DNA of 64,000 bases from Sphingobium sp. (GCA_020446425.1 JAGRES010000022.1:35733-99732), one strand, 5' to 3'. Numbered from the stretch's first letter, positions 1 to 9,433 are shown. Notes: generated from the letters alone by a model not told the origin. Program-made: numbers and translations.

Positions 1-1233
1 GGCAATCGTGATCTCGGTCACGGCGGGGCCGACCCGGCCATTTTCGATAAGAAAGCCGGATGCGCCCCGGCTGTAATCGCCCGTCACGGCATTGACGCCC
101 ATGCCGATCAGTTCCGTCACATAGATGCCGCGCTCAATTCCCTGCATCAGGTCGGTGGGCGATGCTTCGCCGGGTTCCATATGCACATTGGTGGCGGACA
201 CGCCGGGGCTGCCGCTCGTCCCCCGGCTGGCATGGCCCGTGGGTTGCTCGCCAAGTTGCCGCGCCGATGCGCTGTCGAGCAGCCAGCCGCTCAGCACACC
301 CTTGTCGATGAGCGCGGTCTTGTGGGTGGCCAGCCCTTCGCCATCGAACGGGCGCGAGCGCAGGCCGCGTTTGCGCAGCGGATCGTCGATAATGGAGATG
401 CCGCTGTCGAACAGTTGCGCGCCCAGATCGTCGAGCAGAAAGCTGGACCGCCGGGTGATGGCGGGACCGGCAATCGCGCCGATCAGATGGCCGATGATGC
501 TACCGCCCACGCGCGGATCGAAGATGACCGGCATCGGCCCTCCCTTGATCTTGGCCGCGCCCAGCCGCGCAATGGCCCGGTGCCCCGCGCGGCGGCCAAT
601 ATGCTCGGCGTCCTCAAGATCGCGCAGGTGACGGGTGCTGTGGGTGGCGTAATCGCGCTGCATGCCCGTGCCTTCGCCCGCCAGCACGCTGGCCCAGGTG
701 CCATGCGAAGTAGTGGCATAGGCGCCCGTGAAGCCATGGCTGGTGGCAAGCGCGATCTGGGTGCGGCCCATGCTCGCGCCGCCGCCTTCGCTGTTGGTGA
801 TGCCGGGGACAGAGCGGGCGGCTTCCTCTACCGTGAGTGCCCGCTCCTTCAACGCGGCCGGTTCGGGCATGTCATCGTCCGCCAGATCGAGCGCGGGAAT
901 CTTGCTACGCATCAGCCGGTCTTCGGGCGCCAGTGTGGCGTAGGGATCTTCCGGTGCTTCCTTCGCCATGGCAAGGCATCTGTCGACAAGCGCCGATAAC
1001 GACGCCGGTTCGAGGTCCGAGGCCGACACGGTGGCCGAGCGCTTGCCCACGAAAATCCGCAGGCCAATTTCCTCGCCTTCGGATTGTTCGACATCTTCCA
1101 TCTCACCCAGCCGCACGGATACACCGGTCGATGCGTTGCAGGCATAGAGGGCGTCGGCAGCATCCGCCCCCGCCTTGCGCGCCTGTTCGACCAGAGCCTG
1201 TGTGCGATCCTGTGCTTCAGCGAGTGAGAGCAT
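1..1233 (-). CDS. pmbA: TldE/PmbA metalloprotease-family subunit (C-terminus beyond left edge)
   Basis: Reading leftward from the ATG at 1231-1233 gives 411 uninterrupted codons that run off the window, so the last few dozen residues of a roughly 450-residue family are missing. The protein begins MLSLAEAQDRTQALVEQARK and carries TldD/PmbA landmarks: an N-terminal ladder with SEGEEIGLRIFVGKR, the TNSEGGGAS motif near residue 135, a Gly-rich domain with VGGSIIGHLIGA, and C-terminal GTSGSPGVSATN and GDYSRGASGFLIENG. The family pairs with TldD in a cytoplasmic protease that processes modified peptides and matures microcin-like products. PmbA itself lacks the zinc site of TldD. It follows mutY and nudC on the same strand, so co-transcription is likely. 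Confidence 0.93.
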   Translation of the reverse strand, partial: MLSLAEAQDRTQALVEQARKAGADAADALYACNASTGVSVRLGEMEDVEQSEGEEIGLRIFVGKRSATVSASDLEPASLSALVDRCLAMAKEAPEDPYATLAPEDRLMRSKIPALDLADDDMPEPAALKERALTVEEAARSVPGITNSEGGGASMGRTQIALATSHGFTGAYATTSHGTWASVLAGEGTGMQRDYATHSTRHLRDLEDAEHIGRRAGHRAIARLGAAKIKGGPMPVIFDPRVGGSIIGHLIGAIAGPAITRRSSFLLDDLGAQLFDSGISIIDDPLRKRGLRSRPFDGEGLATHKTALIDKGVLSGWLLDSASARQLGEQPTGHASRGTSGSPGVSATNVHMEPGEASPTDLMQGIERGIYVTELIGMGVNAVTGDYSRGASGFLIENGRVGPAVTEITIA

Positions 1234-1304
1234 GAACAATTATCCCGTTTTCATGAATGACCGGCCATAGCCATCGCAATGAGCCGGTGCAATGGCGGTG
1301 GGCG

Positions 1305-2198
1305 TCAGTTCTGCTGTTCCAGCCAATATTTGAGCAGATGATGCGCGACCGCCATGGGAGGCGGCGCGATGAAGCGGGCGCTCTCGTCCCCGGCGAAGGC
1401 TGCGCGTATCTCGTCAGTACTGGCCCAGAAGGCATCTTCTAGTTCCTGCGTATCGAGAGTGAGTGCATCATCATGCGCCTGAGCCGTACAGGCGATCATC
1501 AGCGACGATGGGAAAGGCCAGGGCTGGCTCATGATATAGCGCACATCCGACACGCGGATGCCCGCTTCCTCGAACAATTCGCGAGCGACCGCGCCTTCCA
1601 GTGTCTCGCCCGGCTCGACAAAACCGGCGAGCGCGGAATAGCGTTTGGGCGGGAAACGCGGCTGGCGGCCCATCAGCACTTTGCCTTCATATTCCGCCAG
1701 CATGATGACCACCGGATCGACACGGGGAAAATGCTCAGCATCGCACGCATTGCATTTGCGCGACCAGCCAGCCTTCACCGGCAACGTTGGTCCGCCGCAC
1801 ACCGCGCAAAAGCCATGGCGCGCATGCCAGTCGACCAGACTGCGCACTGCGCCATAAAGACCAAGTTCCTCTGCGCTGAGAATGGACGCGGCCTCCCACA
1901 CGCGCGGCGCAAACTGTCCGCCATGCGGTATATCGCGCCTCAGTTCGGCAAAGATCGGCCGCCCATCGTCCAGCCGCCCGAGCAGCGCATGTTCCTCCAG
2001 CCGTGCGTCCATAGGTATCGGCTGCCGCGCCAGCCGGTCGCCGTCGATCAGCGGATCGAGCCCGCGCAGCATGATGCGGCACGCGGCAGGATCGTTGAAC
2101 CACTCCGCCAGTGCGGCGGGGTCGACGCGCACCTGATCACAGCGGTCGAGCGTGCATGCAGAAAAGCCGGGAAGAGCAGATGTTTCGGGATCAGTCAT
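1305..2198 (-). CDS. nudC: NADH pyrophosphatase / NAD-cap hydrolase (Nudix)
   Basis: 297 residues. It has an N-terminal NUDIX-like domain, then a zinc ribbon with Cys131, Cys134, Cys149 and Cys152, then a catalytic Nudix domain. The Nudix box runs from Gly192 to Ile214 and includes REL and EEAG. The NudC-specific signature SQPWPFP follows at 224-230 and separates it from generic Nudix hydrolases. The family cleaves NAD(H) to NMN(H) plus AMP and removes NAD caps from RNA. The ATG overlaps the end of mutY by 8 bases, which implies translational coupling. All key residues are present. Confidence 0.95.
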   Translation of the reverse strand: MTDPETSALPGFSACTLDRCDQVRVDPAALAEWFNDPAACRIMLRGLDPLIDGDRLARQPIPMDARLEEHALLGRLDDGRPIFAELRRDIPHGGQFAPRVWEAASILSAEELGLYGAVRSLVDWHARHGFCAVCGGPTLPVKAGWSRKCNACDAEHFPRVDPVVIMLAEYEGKVLMGRQPRFPPKRYSALAGFVEPGETLEGAVARELFEEAGIRVSDVRYIMSQPWPFPSSLMIACTAQAHDDALTLDTQELEDAFWASTDEIRAAFAGDESARFIAPPPMAVAHHLLKYWLEQQN

Positions 2199-3252
2199 CG
2201 CGATCCTGCATGACAGCCTTCACCACCTTTGCATAGAGGGTTGGCAGGCCAGCCTTACCTATGCGTGCAAGCGGCCACCACTGGCCATTGCCTTCAGGGT
2301 CGGCTTCCTTGACTGCCCGGAGCCGTTCCACAGTCAGGGTCAGGCGGAAATGCGTGAACACATGTTCGACCGGGCTGTTGAGCGCGACCCAGTCGCCTGT
2401 CATGGGCGGTGCGCCTTCGGCCTCATTCCCGCGCTTGTCCCACTGCGTGCCGGGTAGACCGGCCATGCCGCCCAGCATGCGCTTGTCATCGCGGCGCTCT
2501 ATCCAGACATGCCCGTCGCTACGCTCCAGCCACCAGACGATACCGTGTCTGTGGGGTTTGTCCTTTTTCGGCGCCTTGACCGGAAAATCCTCTGCGCGGT
2601 TCGTCTGCGCGGCTTCGCAATGACCGCGCAGTGGGCAGAGCAGGCATTGCGGATTGCGCACGGTGCATGTGCCCGCGCCCAGATCCATCATCGCCTGCGC
2701 GAAGTCGCCCGCGCGCTGATCCGGCGTAATCAGATCGGCCTTTTGCCGGATGTCCGGGCGCGATGCGGGGAGCGGTGTTTCTATGGCAAACAGCCGGCTC
2801 ACTACACGCTCGACATTGGCGTCCACCACGACCGTGCGGCGGCCAAAGGCGATGGCGGCGATTGCGGCTGCGGTGTAGGCGCCCACTCCTGGCAGGGTGA
2901 GCAAAGCCGCTTCGCTGTCGGGAAAAACACCGCCATGTTCGCGCGCTACCACCCGTGCGCAGGCGAGCAGGTTGCGCGCCCGCGCATAATAGCCCAGCCC
3001 CGCCCATGCGGCCATCACATCGGCATCGCTTGCCTCCGCCAGCGCCTTCACATTGGGCCAGCGCGCCGTGAATTTCTCATAATAGGGGATGACCGCCGTG
3101 ACGGTCGTCTGCTGCAGCATGATTTCCGACAGCCAGACGCGGTAAGGATTGGGGCGCTCGCTTGAGCCGGGCGGTAACCGCCATGGCAGGGTGCGGGCGT
3201 GCACGTCATAATGGCGCAGCAGCACCGTGGCGATGGTATCCGTCCGGCTCAT
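2191..3252 (-). CDS. mutY: A/G-specific adenine DNA glycosylase
   Basis: 353 residues from the ATG at 3252. An in-frame ATG at 3276 would add eight residues; both lack a clear Shine-Dalgarno. The enzyme excises adenine mispaired with 8-oxoguanine or guanine. Visible landmarks are the catalytic Glu43 in MLQQTTV, the helix-hairpin-helix LPGVGAYTAAAI ending in catalytic Asp144 (VDANVERV), the [4Fe-4S] loop with Cys196, 203, 206 and 212, and a C-terminal Nudix-like 8-oxoG recognition domain. It is divergent from dciA with only about 50 bases between them, and is the first gene of the mutY-nudC-pmbA run. Confidence 0.96.
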   Translation of the reverse strand: MSRTDTIATVLLRHYDVHARTLPWRLPPGSSERPNPYRVWLSEIMLQQTTVTAVIPYYEKFTARWPNVKALAEASDADVMAAWAGLGYYARARNLLACARVVAREHGGVFPDSEAALLTLPGVGAYTAAAIAAIAFGRRTVVVDANVERVVSRLFAIETPLPASRPDIRQKADLITPDQRAGDFAQAMMDLGAGTCTVRNPQCLLCPLRGHCEAAQTNRAEDFPVKAPKKDKPHRHGIVWWLERSDGHVWIERRDDKRMLGGMAGLPGTQWDKRGNEAEGAPPMTGDWVALNSPVEHVFTHFRLTLTVERLRAVKEADPEGNGQWWPLARIGKAGLPTLYAKVVKAVMQDRDD

Positions 3253-3302
3253 TGCGGTCTTGGTCTCGACGGGCATGGCCGCGCTATGGCATGAAGGGCG
3301 GT

Positions 3303-3848
3303 ATGACGGAACCGAAGAAACCTGCGGGAGCAAAAAAACCGCGCAATGCCGCCAAGCAGCCGCCCGAGCGGGTCGGCGGGCCGCGCGCCATTGCCGACCT
3401 GATGCCGCGAATCGGTGGTGCAGCGTTCCGCAGGTTCGGTTTCGTGCAATCGAGTGTGGTGACGCGCTGGGCAGAGATTGTCGGCGAGCGCACGGCGGCG
3501 GTCAGCGAGCCTGAGTCGATCCGGTTTCCCGCAGGCAAGAAATCGGGCGGGACGCTGGCTTTGACGGTCATGAGCGGGCATGCCCCGATTATCCAGCATG
3601 TGCTGCCCGATATCATCGAGCGGGTGAACCGGTTCTTCGGTTACGAAGCCATTGCGAAAATCGCCATTCGTCAAGGCGAAGTATCGCGGCGGGAGCCCGC
3701 CCGCCGCCCGCCGCCCGCGAACCTGAAGCCGGTGCCAACCGACCTGGGCGATTCACTGCGCGATATCGGCGACCCGGAATTGCGCGCCGTTCTGGAGTCC
3801 ATGGCGCAGGGCCTTGCCAATCCCCCCAAGCTCGGCAAGATCAGCTGA
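3303..3848 (+). CDS. dciA: DciA-like DnaB helicase loader (DUF721)
   Basis: 181 residues from the ATG at 3303 (MTEPKKPAGAKKP). The frame is open further upstream, but that extension lies inside the divergent mutY. The basic Lys/Pro-rich N-terminus is followed by a DUF721 domain around residues 30-120: a conserved RWAEIVGE stretch, then a beta segment and the helix HVLPDIIERVNRFFG. DUF721/DciA proteins help load replicative helicase in bacteria lacking DnaC/DnaI. The C-terminus, with ADLGD-like and RAVLESMAQ segments, is lineage-specific. It heads a plus-strand run with two dsbA paralogues and smc. Confidence 0.85.
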   Translation: MTEPKKPAGAKKPRNAAKQPPERVGGPRAIADLMPRIGGAAFRRFGFVQSSVVTRWAEIVGERTAAVSEPESIRFPAGKKSGGTLALTVMSGHAPIIQHVLPDIIERVNRFFGYEAIAKIAIRQGEVSRREPARRPPPANLKPVPTDLGDSLRDIGDPELRAVLESMAQGLANPPKLGKIS

Positions 3849-3924
3849 GCGCTGCCCGATTCAGTCCCGGTACAGGCGGGCAGAGTTAAAAGCGCTCCGG
3901 AATTTGCTGAAAGTAAGATCGGTC

Positions 3925-4605
3925 ATGTTTTCCCGACTGTTGCTACTCCTCGCCGTGGTGGTTTTACCGGTTGCCGCGCATGCGGCTCCGGCAAAGGACT
4001 GGTCGCGCGAAGTCGTATTGACCCCGGAGGGCGCGCATCAATTGGGTAATCCAGCCGCCAAGGCGCGGCTGATCGAATATGTCAGCTACACCTGCTCGCA
4101 TTGCGCGCATTTCGTGACTGAGGCGAGTGCGCCTCTGAAATCGGGCTGGGTGGCCAATGGCGCGCTAGTCGTCGAAGTTCGCAATCTGGTGCGCGACCGA
4201 TATGATTTTGCCGCCGCGCTACTGGCCCGGTGCGGTGGCCCCACGCGTTTCATCGGCAATCACGAGGCGCTGTTCGCTCATTATGATGCATGGATCGCGC
4301 AAGTGCGCGTTCACGCCACGCAGCCTCCGGCCATTCCGCACGATGCCTCTCCGGCCATTATCATGACGGACATCGCCGAAAAAACGGGGTTGATCGCACT
4401 GATGCAGAAGCGTGGCATATCGCCCGCACAAAGCCGCGCCTGTCTGGCTGATACCAAAGCCGCCGAAGCCGTATTGGCCATGACAAAATACGGGGTTCAG
4501 CAGGACGGCATAACCGGCACCCCCGGATTTGTTCTCAACGGAAAAAAGGTTGCGGCATTTGACTGGGCGACGCTGCGTCCTGTGTTGCCCACGCCAGCAA
4601 AGTGA
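3925..4605 (+). CDS. Secreted DsbA-like thiol:disulfide oxidoreductase (paralogue 1)
   Basis: 226 residues from the ATG at 3925. A Sec signal peptide (MFSRLLLLLAVVVLPVAAHA) is followed by a thioredoxin-4/DsbA-type fold. The active site is CSHC at residues 57-60 and the cis-proline loop reads GITGTPGF near the C-terminus. A helical insertion lies between them. Such proteins oxidise or isomerise disulfides in the periplasm. A second paralogue follows 21 bases later and a DsbB-like partner lies at 21124. The upstream gap (3849-3924) can form a 7-bp stem (3852-3858 with 3877-3883), which may separate this gene from dciA. Confidence 0.88.
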   Translation: MFSRLLLLLAVVVLPVAAHAAPAKDWSREVVLTPEGAHQLGNPAAKARLIEYVSYTCSHCAHFVTEASAPLKSGWVANGALVVEVRNLVRDRYDFAAALLARCGGPTRFIGNHEALFAHYDAWIAQVRVHATQPPAIPHDASPAIIMTDIAEKTGLIALMQKRGISPAQSRACLADTKAAEAVLAMTKYGVQQDGITGTPGFVLNGKKVAAFDWATLRPVLPTPAK

Positions 4606-4626
4606 ACTAGACCTTGTTTCCAATGA

Positions 4627-5382
4627 ATGGAGCTGTTTTTCGTGAATAGGAATATTGCGACCGCCATCCTCCTCAGCCTCGCTATGGCTGTGAGCGCCTG
4701 CGGCGGGAAAAGCGAATCGTCCGATGTGCCCAAGGTGTCTGCCGGTGAGAATGTCCCGCCGCCCGAAGGCAAGCAATGGAGCGAGATGGTCGTTCAGACG
4801 CCGGACGGCGGTTATCTGATGGGCAATCCCGGGGCGGCGCTGAAAGTGGCGGAATATGGGTCTTTCACCTGTTCGCACTGCGCCGAATTTGCCGAGAAAT
4901 CAGATGCGGAAATCGCCCAGATGGTCGACACCGGCAAGATGAGCTTCGAATTCCGCCCCTTTGTGCGTGATCCGCTGGATATGACCATGGCCATACTGGC
5001 GGCCTGCGGCGGAACTGAGATGGCTTTCCCCATGAGCCACCAGCTGTTCGCCTATCAGCATATGCTGTTCGAAACCGTCCAGAAAGCGGGCGACGACGCC
5101 TATGTCGCGGCAATGGAAAAACCCCCGACGGAGCGTTTCATAGCGCTCGCGCAGATGTCGGGCCTGATCGACTTTGTCAAGCAGCGCGGCATTCCCGAGG
5201 ACAAGGCCAAGCAGTGTCTGGCCGATGCCAAGCAGGCTGAAACGCTGGCCGGGCGGGTGCAGGAAGCCACCGGCAAATATAATATCACCGGTACGCCAAC
5301 GATCCTTGTCAACGGAGCGGTGATGGAAAATGTCGCCGCGTGGGAAGCGTTGCGCGCCAAGCTGAAGGAGGCGGGCCTCTGA
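4627..5382 (+). CDS. DsbA-like lipoprotein (paralogue 2)
   Basis: 251 residues from the ATG at 4627. A GTG at 4642 has a better-placed GGAG and would trim five residues. The hydrophobic leader ends in a lipobox with Cys25 (LAMAVSAC), so the protein is probably membrane-anchored. The active site CSHC is at 82-85 and the cis-Pro loop reads NITGTPTILVNG. It is clearly a diverged duplicate of the preceding gene: both share the motif pattern LxGNPxAxxxxxEYxSxTCSHCAxF. The pair suggests one soluble and one tethered oxidoreductase with different substrates. It is followed by smc after 56 bases. Confidence 0.88.
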   Translation: MELFFVNRNIATAILLSLAMAVSACGGKSESSDVPKVSAGENVPPPEGKQWSEMVVQTPDGGYLMGNPGAALKVAEYGSFTCSHCAEFAEKSDAEIAQMVDTGKMSFEFRPFVRDPLDMTMAILAACGGTEMAFPMSHQLFAYQHMLFETVQKAGDDAYVAAMEKPPTERFIALAQMSGLIDFVKQRGIPEDKAKQCLADAKQAETLAGRVQEATGKYNITGTPTILVNGAVMENVAAWEALRAKLKEAGL

Positions 5383-5438
5383 TCCGTTCCGCCGCAGTAT
5401 TTTCCGATCATTCCGGCGGGCGAGGATAAGCACCGCCG

Positions 5439-8400
5439 ATGGAAATACGCCGCCTCAAACTCTCCGGTTTCAAAAGCTTCGTCGATCCCACCGAATTGCG
5501 GATCGAACCCGGGCTGACGGGCATTGTCGGCCCCAATGGCTGCGGCAAGTCCAATCTTCTCGAGGCGATCCGCTGGGTGATGGGCGAATCCTCCGCCCGG
5601 TCGATGCGCGGCGGCGGCATGGAGGATGTGATTTTCGCGGGCACGGCGACCCGCCCACAACGCGATTTTGCCGAAGTGCAGCTACAGGCGGGCCTCCGGC
5701 CCGGAGAAGCGATCCCGCAAATGGAAGTCGGCGACGAGGGCGATCTGGAAATCGTCCGCCGGATCGAGCGCGGCGCGGGCAGCGCCTACCGCGCCAATGG
5801 CAGGGATGTGCGTGCCAAGGATGTGGCGCTGGTGTTTGCCGATGCAGCGACGGGCGCGCATAGCCCGGCACTCGTCAGCCAGGGCAAGATCGCGGCTGTC
5901 ATTGCTGCGCGCCCGCAGGAACGCCGCGCGATGCTGGAGGAAGCGGCGGGTATCGCGGGCCTGCATGTGCGCCGCAAGGACGCCGAACAGAAATTGCGCG
6001 CCGCTGAAAATAATCTCGCCCGGCTCGACGAGATATTGGCCGACATGGATGTGCGCGCCAATGCGCTGCGGCGGCAGGCGAAGGCGGCGGAGCGCTATAC
6101 CCGTCTGTCCGAACAGATCCGCATCGCCGAGGCGCGTGCGCTCTTCGCGCGCTGGCGCGAGGCCGATGCCACCGCAGCAGCGGCGCAGGAAGAAGCCAAG
6201 GTACGCGAGAGCGCAGTGTCGCAGGCGCAGGAAGCGCAGGGCCATGCCGCCGCGCATGTCCATGCCGCCACACAGGCGCTAGCAACAGCGCGCAGCGCGG
6301 CGCAAACCGCGCGCGATGCCGCCAATGACGCCGGACACCGGCTGGCGGCGCTCAAGGAACGCCATGAGGAGGCACTGCGCCGCTTGGCCGATCTTGATGC
6401 GCAGGCGCGACGGTTGAGCGAGGATCGCGCGCGTGAGGATGAGCTGGCGCATGACGCGACGGAGGCGGTCACGCGATTGAGCGATGAAGTTGCGGCGCTC
6501 AAGACCCGCATCGCGGAGGCGGAAACGCGCGCACCGGAATTCGCGGCGCGTATCGCCTCGGCGCAGGAAGAGGCACGCGATGCCGAGCTCGATCTTGCCA
6601 AGGCTATGGCCCAGCAGGCGGGCGAGCAGGCGGAGCTGAAGGTGGCGCAGGCCGCGCTGTCGGCCGCCCAAAGCCGCCTCGAACGTGCGCAGCGCGAGGC
6701 GCAGCGCCTTGAAACAGAGCTGGCGGCCTTGCCGCAGGTTGAACCGCTGGAGAAGCAACGCGATGAAGCCGCCGGCGCGCTGACGGAAGCTCAGGCAAAA
6801 TACGAACAGGCTGAAGCGGCACTGGCGCAAGCGCAGGCAGAGCGCGAAACCGCGAGCCAGCGCCGCGCGGAGGCGGAGTCCGCGCTTTCATCGGCCAAGG
6901 CGGCGTTGTCGGCTCTGGAAAGCGAAGCGCAGGCGCTCACCCGCGCTCTGGGCAGCGGCGCGGGCGGCAAGGACCGCGTGCTCGATCATATCAAGGCAGC
7001 ATCCGGCTATGAGCATGCGCTGGCGGCGGCGTTGGGTGACGAGCTGGAGGTTGGGCTGGACGGCAATGCCGCCCGCCACTGGGCAGGTGCGCAGGCTACC
7101 GCATCTGACCCCACGCTTCCTGCAGGCGCGACGCCACTATCGGACCATATATCCGCGCCCGCTGCGCTGGCGCGCCGCCTGTCGCAGATCGGCGTCGTGG
7201 AAAGCGATGAGGGGCAGGCCCTTGCCGTTGGCCAGCGGCTGGTGACGAAGGACGGGCATCTGCGCCGCTGGGACGGGTTCACCGCGCGCGGCGGCGAGGA
7301 GGCATCGGGCGCGGCGACGGCGCAGCGGCTGATCCGCGCCAACCGGCTGGAGGCGATTGAAGCGCAGATTCCCGATGCGCGCGTTCATGTCGAGACGGCG
7401 CAAACCGCGCTGGTAGAGGCCGTCTCGGCGGCGGGCAGTGCGGAGAGCGCCATTTCCACATTGCGCGCAGACATTGCCACTGCCGAGCGGGCCATGGCTT
7501 CCTCCAAGCGGACGCGCGACGATGCCGCCGCGCAGATTGAGCGGCTGGCTTCCCGCCATGAGGATGTCACGCGCCGCACCGAGGAAGCCCGCACCGAACT
7601 CGAGGCAACGCTGGAGGAACATCAGGGCGCACAGGCTGCCATGGCCGATATGCCGGACGGCGCCGAAACGCGCGCGCTGGTGACGCAATTGTCGCGCGCC
7701 AGCGAGGCGGCTCATGCGCAGGTGAGCCAGTTGCAGGCCGATGCGGCGCTCGCCGAACGCGCGCTGTCGTCCGACCGCAATCGCATGGCCGATGCCGAGA
7801 ATGAAATCCGGCGCTGGAAAAGCCGCTCAGGTGAGGCGGGCAAGCGCCTCGCCGATATGGCGAAGCGCGAAGAAAGCATAGCCGAGGACCGTGCGGCACT
7901 GACCGGCAAACCCGAGCTTTTGGCGGAGCAGGCCGCCACGCTGGAGGCCGAAAGCGGTGAGCTGGCACAGCGGGCCGCAGCAGCGCAGACGCAGGAAACG
8001 GAGGCTGAAGCGGCTTTGCGCACGGTGGAAGCCGCACATCAGCAGGCTGGCGAGGCACTGTCGCTGGCGCGCGAAGCCCGCGCCGGTGCTATTGCCCGCG
8101 CGGAGGCCGCCGTTGCGCACCGTATCGAAACCAACCGGCAATGCGGTGAACGCTTCGAATGCCCGCCGCCAGTGCTACCGGAGAAGATCGGCTTCGACAG
8201 TTCCGAGATGCGCAGTGCGCATAGTGAGCAGGCCGATCTGGAAAAATTCACGCTTGACCGCGAACGTATCGGCCCGGTCAACCTGATCGCCGCGCAGGAA
8301 CTGGAAGAGCTGGAAACCAGCCAGGCGACCAGCCGCGCCGAAAGCGAGGAAATCACGCAGGCGATCCACCAGCTGCGCGGGTCGATCGGCAGCCTGAACC

Positions 8401-8894
8401 GCGAAGGCCGCCAGCGGTTGCTCGCTGCGTTCGAGGAAGTGGACAAGCATTTCCAGCGCCTGTTTACCGCGTTGTTCAATGGCGGTCAGGCACGGCTCGA
8501 GCTGGTGGACAGCGACGATCCGCTCGAGGCCGGTCTCGAAATTCTCGCTCAGCCTCCTGGCAAGAAGCTGTCGACACTGACGTTATTGTCGGGCGGAGAA
8601 CAGGCGCTAACCGCAGTGGCGCTTATATTTGGTCTGTTTCTAACCAATCCGGCACCCATTTGTGTGCTCGACGAGGTTGACGCGCCGCTTGATGACGCCA
8701 ATGTCGAGCGCTTTTGCGACCTGCTCGACCAGATGGTGCGCGATACCAACACGCGTTACCTGATCGTCACCCATAATGCGGTCACCATGGCGCGGATGCA
8801 CCGCCTGTTCGGCGTGACGATGATCGAAAAGGGCGTCAGCCGCCTTGTCTCCGTCGACCTTGGTGGGGCGGAGGAACTGCTCGCGGCGGAATGA
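5439..8894 (+). CDS. smc: Chromosome segregation/condensin ATPase SMC
   Basis: 1151 residues, full length for bacterial SMC. It has an N-terminal Walker A GPNGCGKSN at residues 31-39, long Ala/Glu/Arg-rich coiled coils, a Gly-rich hinge at roughly 510-640, a returning coiled coil, and a C-terminal head with the LSGGEQ signature near residue 1050 and Walker B VLDEVDAPLDDAN just after. The protein forms a ring with ScpA/ScpB that loops and compacts the chromosome. The coiled coil is extremely GC-rich, which produces many spurious antisense frames here. The neighbours, dsbA paralogues and dciA, suggest no direct functional tie. Confidence 0.97.
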   Translation: MEIRRLKLSGFKSFVDPTELRIEPGLTGIVGPNGCGKSNLLEAIRWVMGESSARSMRGGGMEDVIFAGTATRPQRDFAEVQLQAGLRPGEAIPQMEVGDEGDLEIVRRIERGAGSAYRANGRDVRAKDVALVFADAATGAHSPALVSQGKIAAVIAARPQERRAMLEEAAGIAGLHVRRKDAEQKLRAAENNLARLDEILADMDVRANALRRQAKAAERYTRLSEQIRIAEARALFARWREADATAAAAQEEAKVRESAVSQAQEAQGHAAAHVHAATQALATARSAAQTARDAANDAGHRLAALKERHEEALRRLADLDAQARRLSEDRAREDELAHDATEAVTRLSDEVAALKTRIAEAETRAPEFAARIASAQEEARDAELDLAKAMAQQAGEQAELKVAQAALSAAQSRLERAQREAQRLETELAALPQVEPLEKQRDEAAGALTEAQAKYEQAEAALAQAQAERETASQRRAEAESALSSAKAALSALESEAQALTRALGSGAGGKDRVLDHIKAASGYEHALAAALGDELEVGLDGNAARHWAGAQATASDPTLPAGATPLSDHISAPAALARRLSQIGVVESDEGQALAVGQRLVTKDGHLRRWDGFTARGGEEASGAATAQRLIRANRLEAIEAQIPDARVHVETAQTALVEAVSAAGSAESAISTLRADIATAERAMASSKRTRDDAAAQIERLASRHEDVTRRTEEARTELEATLEEHQGAQAAMADMPDGAETRALVTQLSRASEAAHAQVSQLQADAALAERALSSDRNRMADAENEIRRWKSRSGEAGKRLADMAKREESIAEDRAALTGKPELLAEQAATLEAESGELAQRAAAAQTQETEAEAALRTVEAAHQQAGEALSLAREARAGAIARAEAAVAHRIETNRQCGERFECPPPVLPEKIGFDSSEMRSAHSEQADLEKFTLDRERIGPVNLIAAQELEELETSQATSRAESEEITQAIHQLRGSIGSLNREGRQRLLAAFEEVDKHFQRLFTALFNGGQARLELVDSDDPLEAGLEILAQPPGKKLSTLTLLSGGEQALTAVALIFGLFLTNPAPICVLDEVDAPLDDANVERFCDLLDQMVRDTNTRYLIVTHNAVTMARMHRLFGVTMIEKGVSRLVSVDLGGAEELLAAE

Positions 8895-8909
8895 AACTTT
8901 TCGCGGCCT

Positions 8910-8937
8910 GATCCTTTCTTTTACCAGAGAAAGGATC
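8910..8937 (+). promoter_or_regulatory. Hairpin covering the DUF305 ribosome binding site
   Basis: A perfect 10-bp inverted repeat (GATCCTTTCT at 8910-8919, AGAAAGGATC at 8928-8937) with an 8-base loop. The 3' arm contains AAAGGA, the only Shine-Dalgarno in front of the ATG at 8942, so in mRNA the stem would hide it. No T-run follows, which argues against a plain terminator. It may be a translational switch, a thermometer-like element, or a weak smc terminator. Confidence 0.6.
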
Positions 8938-8941
8938 GCAA

Positions 8942-9433
8942 ATGACCTACCGCCGCTTCCTCGCAATGATCGCAACGTCCACGCTTATCATGTATGGCCT
9001 GATGTATCTCAATACCTATGAGACTGGCCATATCTGGATGAGTGAAACCCGAGCGTGGATGGCGCTGCTCATGGGCGCGGTGATGGCGCTCATCATGCTC
9101 GGATTCATGTGGTCGATGTACAGGAATACCGGGCGAAACATGGCGATCATAGGCGTAGCGATAGCGACTTTCGCAGGGTCATTGTGGCTCGTGCGCAGTC
9201 AGGAGACCGTAGGCGATATGGCTTATATGGAAGCGATGATCCCACATCATTCGATCGCAATCCTGACCAGCAGCCGCGCCCATATCAAGGATCCGCGCGT
9301 GCGGGAGCTCGCCGATGGCATCATTAAGGCGCAGGTTCGGGAAATCGACGAAATGAAGGCGCTTATCTATGATATAGACGCCAAAGGACCGCGTGGAACG
9401 ACCGATATTCCGCCGCGGGTTCCTACTTCTTAA
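8942..9433 (+). CDS. DUF305 membrane protein
   Basis: 163 residues. Three predicted transmembrane helices lie at about 5-25, 38-60 and 68-83, followed by a short DUF305 domain with MAYMEAMIPHHSIAILTS and a C-terminal helix (VRELADGIIKAQVREIDEMK). The MxxMxxHH-type motif of DUF305 proteins is often linked to metal, especially copper, stress, but no function is established and nothing else here points to copper. The gene stands alone behind smc and its stop codon overlaps that of the convergent ubiA. The ribosome binding site is inside a hairpin (see 8910-8937). Confidence 0.85.
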   Translation: MTYRRFLAMIATSTLIMYGLMYLNTYETGHIWMSETRAWMALLMGAVMALIMLGFMWSMYRNTGRNMAIIGVAIATFAGSLWLVRSQETVGDMAYMEAMIPHHSIAILTSSRAHIKDPRVRELADGIIKAQVREIDEMKALIYDIDAKGPRGTTDIPPRVPTS

